Shown one piece after another: positions 1 to 5,257 of a stretch of DNA of 5,358 nt; positions within the stretch are counted from its first letter, which is position 1; the number at the start of each line of letters is the position of its first letter. The stretch is from NCBI GenBank assembly GCA_947567585.1, contig CANONE010000136.1:1-5358 (forward strand). Direction: 5' to 3'. This DNA is from an uncultured Clostridia bacterium. Its GTDB lineage: Bacteria; Bacillota; Clostridia; Oscillospirales; Acutalibacteraceae. A model generated the notes under the pieces. The model had not been told where the DNA came from, ran no database searches, and saw nothing but the letters and a program-made list of their open reading frames with translations. The position numbers were made by a program, and so were the translations under genes.

Positions 1-5
1 ACATT

Positions 6-234
6 GTGGTCGAAAAGACAGACGTGATAATAAAAACCGCATTTTGCGTTTGGGAGAGAGCCAGAGAAAAGACGGGAGATATGCTTGCAAATATACCAAT
101 GCTTTTGGTAATGCCAATTTGTCTATGCGTGGAAGTTAGTGCCCAAGACCCCAGCCGGGAAGCCATATCCCTTAAAGAAAAGGAAAAAAGATACAGAAAG
201 AGCCGGGGTAGACACAATCGGAAAGAAAGTGACC
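6..234 (+). pseudogene. Decayed 5' fragment of a Tn916-family tyrosine integrase
   Basis: This is the N-terminal, arm-type DNA-binding part of an integrase like Int of Tn916, broken by several frameshifts. Reading across frames gives MVEK (6-17), RRDNKNRILRLGESQRKDGRY with continuation KYTNAFGNA (20-115, frame 2), FVYAWKLVPKTPAGK (118-162, frame 1), EAISLKEKEK (159-188, frame 3), KIQKE (188-202, frame 2) and GVDTIGKKVT (205-234, frame 1). In order, these match what I recall of Tn916 Int: MSEKRRDN, GESQRKDGRY, FVYSWKLV, PAGKRDAISLREK, GIDVVGKKMT. An in-frame stop lies at 137-139. Homology ends near 235, so the core-binding and catalytic domains (R-H-R-Y) are absent and the fragment cannot recombine DNA. 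It is probably a relic of an old integrative conjugative element. Any excisionase gene would lie left of the window. Family assignment is strong because five collinear blocks agree; the exact start (GTG at 6) is a guess. Confidence 0.8.
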
Positions 235-263
235 CGCCATCCTTCGGCTGGGGTCACTTTTTT
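226..263 (+). terminator. Rho-independent terminator after the integrase remnant
   Basis: AAAGTGACCC (226-235) pairs perfectly with GGGTCACTTT (251-260), giving a 10-bp stem, with a short GCC/GGC extension inside the loop. A run of six T (258-263) follows the stem, as expected for a rightward intrinsic terminator. On the opposite strand the stem is followed by CTTTCTTTCC, so weak leftward termination is also possible. The left arm overlaps the last recognisable integrase codons. Confidence 0.8.
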
Positions 264-310
264 GTCCTCCGGACTATCCTCCCCCGCCTAAGCGCAAGGA
301 TTTTGGGAAC

Positions 311-383
311 ATTCTACGCTATATCACCGTGGACTAGGGGCGCCCGGTTCTTAGTCCGGTTGACACGGTACATAGCGTATAAT
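311..383. repeat. Interrupted inverted repeat, about 73 bp
   Basis: The left arm has ATT-C-TACGCTAT (311-322), ACCGTG (326-331) and GGACTA (331-336). The right arm has TAGTCC (352-357), CACGGT (364-369) and ATAGCGTA-T-AAT (372-383). Read in the same sense the arms are nearly identical, except for about seven extra bases (GGTTGAC) in the right arm, one single-base length difference and one mismatch. The central loop contains the palindrome GGGCGCCC (338-345). This could be a miniature inverted-repeat element or a structured transcript; function unknown. Confidence 0.6.
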
Positions 384-410
384 CACAGTCTTCCGGGAAG
401 GAGAAAATTT

Positions 411-488
411 ACAGGTGTTGGCCGGGGGTGCAGAAAACGGGCGGCGTCTTGCCGACGTCGCCCGTTTTCTGCACCTCTGTTCACCTGT
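411..488. repeat. Long hairpin: 22-bp stem, 5-nt loop, with outer repeats
   Basis: The 17-bp arms 427-443 and 459-475 (starting GGTGCAGAAAACGGG, ending CTGCACC) are perfectly complementary. The stem continues inward through 444-448/454-458 with one G-T pair, leaving loop TTGCC (449-453). An outer repeat, ACAGGTG (411-417) and CACCTGT (482-488), encloses it. No T-run follows on either strand, so it is not an ordinary intrinsic terminator. Candidates are a dispersed REP/MITE-like palindrome, an RNA stability hairpin in the rny 3' UTR, or part of a small RNA. Confidence 0.7.
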
Positions 489-560
489 CTGTGCCTCCCT
501 GGTTTCCTTTGCCCTTAAAGAGCGTTGATTTGACAGGGGCTTTCCATGTTTTCTTATGGC

Positions 561-609
561 AGCGCCCTAGAGCCTGCTTAAAAACAGACTCTAGAAAGAC
601 GCGCTTTTT
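561..609 (+). terminator. Terminator-like hairpin beside the rny stop
   Basis: CTAGAGCCTG (567-576) pairs with CAGACTCTAG (585-594) over 10 bp with one mismatched/wobble position. Outer AGCGC (561-565) pairs with GCGCT (601-605), and TTTTT (605-609) follows. The polarity fits termination of a rightward transcript coming from the intergenic interval toward the end of rny. On the leftward (rny) strand the hairpin has a U-rich loop but no U-run after it, so it would be a poor terminator for rny. Confidence 0.45.
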
Positions 610-620
610 GTATCGGGGAG

Positions 621-2183
621 TTACCGGGCGTAATCAATGGCCCTGCTCTCCCGGATCATATTCACCTTGATCTGACCTGGATAATCCAAGTCCGTTTCGA
701 TCTTTTTGCAGATGTCCCTGGCCAGAAGGATCATCTGGTCGTCGCTGACAGCCTCCGGGCGCACCATAATGCGTACCTCCCGGCCGGCCTGAATCGCGTA
801 GCAGTTCTCCACGCCCTGGAAGGAAGACGCGATTTCCTCCAGCTTTTCCAAGCGCTTGATGTAGTTTTCCAGATTTTCCCGCCGGGCCCCGGGCCGTGCG
901 GCGGAAATGGCGTCCGCGGCCTGCACGATACAGGCGATGACGGTTTTTGCCTCTATGTCCCCATGGTGGGCCGCAATGGCGTGTACCACAGCCTCGCTTT
1001 CCTTGTGGCGTTTGCAGACCTCCACGCCGATCTGCACATGAGAGCCCTCCATCTCGTGGTCCAGGGCCTTGCCGATGTCATGCAGAAGACCTGCCCGCTT
1101 GGCCACATTGGGGTTCAGCCCCAGCTCGGAGGCGATCATCCCGGAGAGGAAGGACACTTCCAAGGAGTGGTTCAGCACGTTCTGCCCGTAACTGGTGCGG
1201 TAGCGCAGGCGGCCCAGAAGCTTTACCAGCTCGTGATGCACGCCGTTGACCCCGGCTTCCAGCACGGCCCTTTCGCCCGCCTGCTTAATGGTAGCCTCCA
1301 CCTCCCGGCGGGCCTTTTCCACGGTTTCCTCTATACGCGTGGGGTGAATGCGGCCATCGGAAATCAGCTTTTCCAAGGCCACTCTGGCCACTTCCCGGCG
1401 TACCGGCTCAAAGCTGGACAGGGTAATGGCCTCCGGGGTGTCGTCAATAATCAGGTCTACGCCGGTAAGGGTCTCAATGGCCCGGATGTTCCGGCCTTCC
1501 CGGCCAATAATCCGGCCCTTCATCTCGTCGTTGGGCAGGGGCACCACGCTGATAGCCGCTTCGGACACATGGTCGGCGGCACAGCGCTGAATGGCCACGG
1601 AAATGACCTCTCGGGCAATCTGGTCGCTGTCCTCTTTGATTTGCTGTTCAAACTCCCGGATTTTCACAGCCTTTTCATGAACCAGCTCGCCCTCTAAAAG
1701 GTTCAGCATGTACTCCTTTGCCTGTTCCGCCGTGAAAGCGGAAATTTTTTCCAGCATGTCGAACTGGCTCTTCTTCACGGCCTCGGCCTCTCTCAAATGC
1801 TCTTCGGCCTTTTTGTTTCGCTGGTCGATCTGGTCCTCTTTGCGCTCCATACTTTCCAGCTTCCGCTCCAGGCTTTCCTCTTTTTGCAGATTCCGCCGTT
1901 CCTGGTGCTGGATTTCCTTGCGCCTGTCGGAAAGCTCCTTTTCCGATTCGTTTCTCAGCCGGTGAACCTCGTCCTTGCCTTCCAGCACGATCTCCTTTTT
2001 CTTGGCCTCGGCGGTTTTCACCGCCGTGCTTACAATACGCTTGGCCTCTTCCTCAGCGGAGCCTATTGTGGCCTCCGCTTTGGACTTCCGGTAATTGATA
2101 CCCAGGAAAAACGCGCCTGCTCCCGCGGCGGCGGCGGCCAGCACGGCAATCACGATACACAGCCATACAGATATTTGGCCCAA
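621..2183 (-). CDS. rny: Ribonuclease Y (membrane-anchored endoribonuclease)
   Basis: RNase Y makes the initiating endonucleolytic cuts in many mRNAs and structured leaders in Firmicutes, at the inner face of the membrane. The 520-residue product has the full family architecture. A hydrophobic N-terminal segment (about 4-29) is followed by a basic YRKSK, then a long charged coiled coil (about 35-200). A KH domain carries GRIIGREGRNIR (223-234, GREG loop at 227-230). The HD phosphohydrolase domain has LLHDIGKALDHE with the catalytic metal-binding pair H368-D369, the same numbers as in Bacillus subtilis RNase Y, plus AHHGDIE near 405-411. I chose the TTG start at 2183 because AAGGAGG sits 7 nt upstream and the resulting length matches the family. 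The longer in-frame extension to 2264 has no ribosome binding site and would put a proline-rich stretch before the membrane anchor. No frameshift or missing key residue is seen. The gene is divergent from thrS and appears monocistronic here. Confidence 0.97.
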   Translation of the reverse strand: MGQISVWLCIVIAVLAAAAAGAGAFFLGINYRKSKAEATIGSAEEEAKRIVSTAVKTAEAKKKEIVLEGKDEVHRLRNESEKELSDRRKEIQHQERRNLQKEESLERKLESMERKEDQIDQRNKKAEEHLREAEAVKKSQFDMLEKISAFTAEQAKEYMLNLLEGELVHEKAVKIREFEQQIKEDSDQIAREVISVAIQRCAADHVSEAAISVVPLPNDEMKGRIIGREGRNIRAIETLTGVDLIIDDTPEAITLSSFEPVRREVARVALEKLISDGRIHPTRIEETVEKARREVEATIKQAGERAVLEAGVNGVHHELVKLLGRLRYRTSYGQNVLNHSLEVSFLSGMIASELGLNPNVAKRAGLLHDIGKALDHEMEGSHVQIGVEVCKRHKESEAVVHAIAAHHGDIEAKTVIACIVQAADAISAARPGARRENLENYIKRLEKLEEIASSFQGVENCYAIQAGREVRIMVRPEAVSDDQMILLARDICKKIETDLDYPGQIKVNMIRESRAIDYAR

Positions 2184-2190
2184 TCGGGCA

Positions 2191-2197
2191 CCTCCTT
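2191..2197 (-). promoter_or_regulatory. Ribosome binding site that fixes the TTG start of rny
   Basis: On the leftward strand AAGGAGG is followed by 7 nt (TGCCCGA) and then TTG. The strong match to the 16S anti-Shine-Dalgarno sequence probably offsets the weak initiation codon. It is the only good ribosome binding site near the 5' end of this frame. Confidence 0.85.
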
Positions 2198-2550
2198 TTC
2201 CTTTCGCTTCAAAGGATGATATAATTATGTTGGATACAGTTGTTCTTGGCGGCGGGGCCCACAAAACCCCAGCCGCCGAAAATGCATGGCTGCTTATGGA
2301 AAACCGCTTTTCTCCTAAGGCTTTTAAGGCCGCAGGGGCCTGGTCCCGCCTGCCGGTCCGGCCGGCGTCCCTACAGCCCCGCCACCCCTGTTAAGAAGGT
2401 GAAGGCTTCATTTCACGAAGTCTCGAAACTTTTAGCAGAATTTTATTTTATCCGCACAAAAAGATGGTGGACGGAGCAGGAGGCTTTTATTTTTTTGCTT
2501 CCTTTTCGGCAGGCTTTTTCTTGGCCAGTCGGGAGAGAGTTAGGTTTAAA

Positions 2551-2579
2551 ATTTTATATATTTTATATTTTAAGTTCAA
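2551..2579 (-). promoter_or_regulatory. Alternative leftward promoter for rny, in the AT-rich tract
   Basis: Read leftward, TTGAAC (2579-2574) is followed by 17 nt and TAAAAT (2556-2551), one or two bases from consensus in each box. It lies inside an AT-rich tract where such matches arise easily by chance, so it is less secure than the site at 2641-2670. It would give an rny leader of roughly 360 nt. Confidence 0.35.
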
Positions 2580-2640
2580 GCTGAAAAACGTGAAATGTAT
2601 AAAAAATATATAAAAAGCACCCCAGTGCATTCTACGTATA

Positions 2641-2670
2641 ATTGTAATCCTCTGGGGGCCTGCTTGTCAA
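2641..2670 (-). promoter_or_regulatory. Leftward sigma-A promoter, probably for rny
   Basis: Read leftward, TTGACA (2670-2665) is followed by an 18-nt spacer and TACAAT (2646-2641). The -35 box is perfect and the -10 box differs by one base. Transcription would start near 2634 and give a leader of about 450 nt before the rny TTG codon. A short GCAC/GTGC stem (2617-2628) followed on this strand by TTTTTATATATTTTTT lies immediately downstream and could attenuate, but its 4-bp stem is weak. Confidence 0.6.
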
Positions 2671-2709
2671 GAAATTTGTGAACATTTCTTTTCGAAAAAA
2701 GAATTTTTC

Positions 2710-2738
2710 TTGACATTTCCCTTCGTTCCCGGTATAAT
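2710..2738 (+). promoter_or_regulatory. thrS promoter (consensus sigma-A)
   Basis: TTGACA (2710-2715), a 17-nt spacer and TATAAT (2733-2738) match the housekeeping promoter consensus exactly, with a T-rich stretch just upstream. Transcription should begin around 2744-2746, directly before the base of T-box stem I. Such a strong promoter fits a gene whose control is exerted afterwards by attenuation. Confidence 0.92.
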
Positions 2739-2968
2739 CCGTACCATATAGGCAATTGCTATGAAGAGGAAGCCCCGTTTTCCCAAGTTTGCTACAGAGA
2801 GCCCGCGCCGCGGAGAATTCCCGGCTGAAAGCGCGGGCGGCAAATCAAAACCGGGTACCCCCTCTGAGCAGCCGCCGGAAACCGCCCCATCATCGAAAAG
2901 CGGACTAAGGCAGGCCGGCCGGCCCCGTTACAGGCCATATGAGGAAGAGGCGCGGCCTCTTCGAATCC

Positions 2969-3023
2969 GGGTGGAACCGCGGTGCGCCTTAAATAATAAA
3001 AAGCAGCAAGGCAGCGTCGCCCC
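2969..3023 (+). promoter_or_regulatory. T-box antiterminator helix
   Basis: GGG (2969-2971) pairs with CCC (3021-3023). The 7-nt bulge TGGAACC (2972-2978) is the tRNA acceptor-end binding site. The stem continues GCGGTGC (2979-2985) with GCGTCGC (3014-3020), then GCCTT (2986-2990) with AAGGC (3008-3012), leaving one bulged A at 3013. The variable base of TGGA would pair with a U discriminator base next to CCA, which predicts that the cognate tRNA-Thr ends UCCA. The 3' arm is shared with the terminator. Confidence 0.85.
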
Positions 3024-3074
3024 AGGGAGGGCTCATGAGCATTCGTGGGCTCTTTAGCCGAGGGCGGCCTTTTT
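3016..3074 (+). terminator. thrS leader terminator, competing with the antiterminator
   Basis: GTCGCCC (3016-3022) pairs with GGGCGGC (3062-3068), followed by TTTTT (3070-3074). A second helix inside it pairs GGAGGGCTCATG (3026-3037) with CGTGGGCTCTTT (3044-3055), using several wobble pairs and loop AGCATT. The 5' arm at 3016-3022 is also the 3' arm of the antiterminator, so only one structure can form. This is the basis of transcription attenuation. Confidence 0.82.
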
Positions 3075-3088
3075 GTTGCCCCCGGCAG

Positions 3089-3095
3089 AAAGGAG
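3089..3095 (+). promoter_or_regulatory. thrS ribosome binding site
   Basis: AAAGGAG lies 7 nt before the ATG at 3103 and 14 nt after the leader terminator's T-run. It decides the start codon against the upstream in-frame TTG at 3073. Confidence 0.9.
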
Positions 3096-3102
3096 AAAAG
3101 CT

Positions 3103-5007
3103 ATGATCACCATTGACCTAAAAGGCCAACCCAAAGAATTCGAGGCCGGGATCACTCCCGCAGAGGTGGCGAAATCCATTGGCATGGGGCTGTATAAGTC
3201 CGCCTGCGCGGCCCGGGTAGACGACGTGGTCTGCGACCTGCGCACGCCCCTTACAGAAGACTGCGCCCTGGAAATCCTCACCTTTGACGATCCCGACGGC
3301 AAGAAGGCTTACTGGCACACCACCTCCCACATTCTGGCCCAGGCGGTGCAAAGGCTTTACCCCGGCGCCAAATTCGCCATTGGGCCGGCTATTGACAACG
3401 GCTTCTATTACGACTTCGACCTGCCCGCCCCCATCTCTCCAGAGGATCTGCCGAAAATCGAAGATGAGATGAAGAAAATCGCCAAGGAAAATATCCAGCT
3501 TACCCGCTTTGAGCTGGAACCCGCCGCCGCCCGGGAGAAAATGGCCGGCCAGGACTATAAGCTGGAGCTGATTGACGAGCACAGCGGCCAGGGAGAGAGG
3601 ATCAGCTTTTATGAGCAGGAGGACTTCTGCGACCTGTGCGCCGGCCCCCACCTGATGTCCACCGGCCCGGTAAAGGCGGTAAAGCTTACCTCTATCACCG
3701 GGGCTTACTGGCGGGGCGACGCCGCTAAAAAAATGCTTACCCGGATTTACGGCGTTTCCTTTCCCAAGGCTTCTCAGCTGGAAGAGCATTTGCAGATGCT
3801 GGAAGAGGCCAAAAAGCGGGACCACCGGAAGCTTGGCCGGGAGCTGGGCCTCTTCATGCTCCGGGACGAGGGGCCGGGCTTCCCCTTCTTCCTGCCTAAG
3901 GGCATGGTGCTGAAAAACCTGCTGCTGGATTACTGGCGGGAGGTCCACAAGAAGTATGGTTATGTGGAGATCAGCACGCCGATTATGCTGAACCGCCAGC
4001 TTTGGGAGCGCAGCGGCCACTGGGATCATTACAAGGAAAATATGTATACGACGGTCATCGATGACACGGACTTTGCCGTGAAGCCCATGAACTGTCCAGG
4101 CGGTATGCTGGTCTATCAGAGCGAGCCCCACTCCTATAAGGAGCTGCCTCTGCGGGTGGGGGAAATCGGCCTTGTCCACCGGCATGAGCTCTCCGGGGCC
4201 CTGCACGGGCTGTTCCGGGTACGCTGCTTTAACCAGGACGACGCCCACATCTTCATGACCCAGGACCAGATGCTGGACGTTATCCAGGAGACGGTGCGGC
4301 TGTTTGACGAGTTCTATTCTGACTTCAATCTTAGCTATACCATTGAGCTCTCCACCATGCCCGAGGACCACATCGGCACTGTGGAGGAGTGGGAAAAGAA
4401 CCAGGACATCCTGAAAGAGGCCATCACCGGCATGGGCAAGGACTTTGTCATCAACGAGGGCGACGGCGCCTTCTACGGCCCCAAGCTGGACTTTCACATT
4501 GCGGACAGCCTGGGCCGCACCTGGCAGTGCGGCACCATCCAGCTGGACAGCCAGCTTCCGGAGCGCTTCCAGCTGGAATACACCGGCGAGGACGGCCAGA
4601 AGCACAGGCCCGTGATGATCCACCGGGTGGTGCTGGGCTCCATCGAGCGGTTCATCGGCGTAATCACCGAGCACCTGGCCGGTAAGTTCCCCCTGTGGCT
4701 GAGCCCGGTACAGGTGGTAGTGCTGCCCATTTCCGAACGGCACCACCAGTATGCCAAGGCCCTGGCGGCGGAGCTGGACAGGGCGGGCCTGCGGGTTGAG
4801 TGCGACCTGCGCGCGGAGAAGACCGGCTACAAGATCCGCGAGGCCCAGGTGCAGCAGATTCCCTACATGCTGATAGCCGGCGACAAGGAAATCGAAACCG
4901 CCAGCATTTCCGTCCGCCACCGCAAGGACGGCGACCTGGGCGCCATGTCCGCCGCCGACTTCATCGCCAAGGCCAAAGCGGAGGTGGCCAGCCGGGAGAT
5001 CCGGTGA
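3103..5007 (+). CDS. thrS: Threonyl-tRNA synthetase
   Basis: A class II synthetase that activates threonine with ATP, charges tRNA-Thr and hydrolyses Ser-tRNA-Thr in the cytoplasm. The 634-residue product is close to the usual 640. Order: TGS domain (about 1-61); editing domain with HTTSH (H72, H76) and CAGPH (C179, H183); catalytic core with motif 2 around VHRHELSGALHGLFRVR (358-374); zinc ligands C331 (NCPGG), H382 (DDAH) and H507 (MIHR); motif 3 GSIERFIG (512-519); C-terminal anticodon-binding domain (about 535-630). All key residues are present, so it should be active in both synthesis and editing. ATG at 3103 is the start because AAAGGAG lies 7 nt upstream and MITIDLKG begins the TGS domain properly. 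The in-frame TTG at 3073 lies in the terminator T-run and is unlikely. Expression is controlled by the preceding T-box. No downstream gene shares its transcript within the window. Confidence 0.98.
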   Translation: MITIDLKGQPKEFEAGITPAEVAKSIGMGLYKSACAARVDDVVCDLRTPLTEDCALEILTFDDPDGKKAYWHTTSHILAQAVQRLYPGAKFAIGPAIDNGFYYDFDLPAPISPEDLPKIEDEMKKIAKENIQLTRFELEPAAAREKMAGQDYKLELIDEHSGQGERISFYEQEDFCDLCAGPHLMSTGPVKAVKLTSITGAYWRGDAAKKMLTRIYGVSFPKASQLEEHLQMLEEAKKRDHRKLGRELGLFMLRDEGPGFPFFLPKGMVLKNLLLDYWREVHKKYGYVEISTPIMLNRQLWERSGHWDHYKENMYTTVIDDTDFAVKPMNCPGGMLVYQSEPHSYKELPLRVGEIGLVHRHELSGALHGLFRVRCFNQDDAHIFMTQDQMLDVIQETVRLFDEFYSDFNLSYTIELSTMPEDHIGTVEEWEKNQDILKEAITGMGKDFVINEGDGAFYGPKLDFHIADSLGRTWQCGTIQLDSQLPERFQLEYTGEDGQKHRPVMIHRVVLGSIERFIGVITEHLAGKFPLWLSPVQVVVLPISERHHQYAKALAAELDRAGLRVECDLRAEKTGYKIREAQVQQIPYMLIAGDKEIETASISVRHRKDGDLGAMSAADFIAKAKAEVASREIR

Positions 5008-5133
5008 GCTCTTAAGGCAGCCTTTCCGGCGAAGGCCAGCCTCCTGTGGAAAAGGATGCAATGTCCGCCCCTCAAGGCCGCAGGGCTCTTTAGACACACA
5101 AACGCAGGCAAAGCTCTGTAAAAACGTAAAAGG

Positions 5134-5169
5134 GCGGCCAGGATGCTATTCGCATCCTGGCCGCTTTTT
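5134..5169 (+). terminator. Rho-independent terminator downstream of thrS
   Basis: GCGGCCAGGATGC (5134-5146) and GCATCCTGGCCGC (5152-5164) form a perfect 13-bp stem with loop TATTC, followed by TTTTT (5165-5169). It lies 126 nt after the thrS stop. On the other strand the stem is followed by CCTTTTACG, so it may also stop a converging leftward transcript. Confidence 0.93.
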
Positions 5170-5177
5170 GTAGAATC

Positions 5178-5257
5178 ACTCTGCAAATTGCGAACGTATA
5201 CCCTTAAATGAACCGCACATCCAAGATTTTGCCCTCAAGCCAGGGACCATGCAGAGT
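5178..5257. repeat. Short inverted repeat, 8-bp arms 64 bp apart
   Basis: ACTCTGCA (5178-5185) is the exact reverse complement of TGCAGAGT (5250-5257). The right arm touches the stop codon of the possible leftward gene at 5258. The arms are short and the spacing is large, so chance is possible. Confidence 0.3.

Larger units (their letters stand above)
264..620. other. Gene-free, palindrome-rich interval
   Basis: No convincing coding sequence lies between the integrase remnant and the rny stop. The frame open from the left edge to 518 is interrupted integrase sequence followed by palindromes. The interval holds three separate inverted-repeat structures (311-383, 411-488, 561-609), listed individually. 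A GTG-initiated 36-codon frame at 415 has an upstream AAGGAG, but it runs straight through the long hairpin and resembles nothing I know, so I do not call it. Confidence 0.6.
2184..2709. other. Divergent rny-thrS intergenic region
   Basis: This gap of about 525 bases has no supported gene. From left to right it holds the rny ribosome binding site and a GC hairpin (GGCGGCGGGG 2248-2257 with CCCC 2267-2270 and GCCGCC 2272-2277, no T-run). A GC-rich stretch runs to about 2395. A markedly AT-rich tract at about 2543-2620 contrasts with the surrounding DNA. Leftward promoter candidates lie at 2551-2579 and 2641-2670. A small AT hairpin (TTCTTTT 2686-2692, AAAAGAA 2697-2703) sits just upstream of the thrS -35 box. 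Confidence 0.7.
2751..3074 (+). promoter_or_regulatory. T-box riboswitch (tRNA-Thr sensing) of thrS
   Basis: The leader shows the canonical T-box parts in order. The stem I base has TTGCT (2756-2760) and a k-turn AUGA/UGAG, then AGAGG (2765-2769) pairing with CCTCT (2861-2865). The specifier loop carries ACC (2857-2859), a threonine codon, just before CCTCTGAGC. The upper stem pairs CCCCGTTTT (2773-2781) with AAAACCGGG (2847-2855), with one mismatch. The distal part has ACAGAGAG (2794-2801), the 8-bp GCCCGCGC/GCGCGGGC (2801-2808/2831-2838) and GGCTGAAA (2823-2830). Stem II material ends with CCGTTAC (2925-2931). Stem III is GAAGAGGC/GCCTCTTC (2944-2951/2955-2962). The T-box core GGGTGGAACCGCGG is at 2969-2982. 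Uncharged tRNA-Thr with a GGU anticodon is expected to bind and allow read-through into thrS. Confidence 0.96.

Noticed and set aside
360..383. TTGACA and TATAAT as a working promoter
   Set aside because: Both hexamers are perfect, but the 12-bp spacer is too short for sigma-A. Reported only as an oddity of the inverted repeat.
6..518. 170-codon open frame at the left edge
   Set aside because: Only pieces of it match integrase; it continues through a terminator and two palindromes, so it is not one protein.
530..558. TTGACA at 530-535 with TCTTAT at 552-557 as a + promoter
   Set aside because: The -10 match is weak (4 of 6), the spacer is 16 bp, and the transcript would enter the 561-609 hairpin almost at once.
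947..2219. Several open frames of 80-244 codons on the + strand inside rny
   Set aside because: They mirror the codons of rny, have no ribosome binding sites and encode low-complexity, Arg/Ser- or His/Leu-rich strings.
2240..2584. 114-codon + frame in the intergenic region
   Set aside because: It starts at a TTG with no ribosome binding site and crosses the AT-rich tract and a leftward promoter candidate; its composition changes sharply along its length.
2761..3057. 98-codon frame starting ATG at 2761
   Set aside because: It runs through the stems and the terminator of the T-box leader; the ATG belongs to the stem I k-turn sequence and has no Shine-Dalgarno.
2328..5084. Shared 12-mer AAGGCCGCAGGG in the rny upstream region and the thrS 3' region
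   Set aside because: Too short for a repeat family in GC-rich DNA; the flanks do not match.
3118..5097. Very long open frame (about 650 codons) on the strand opposite thrS
   Set aside because: It is the antisense shadow of a clearly identified, full-length thrS. Low stop density follows from GC-rich codon use, and the product matches no family.
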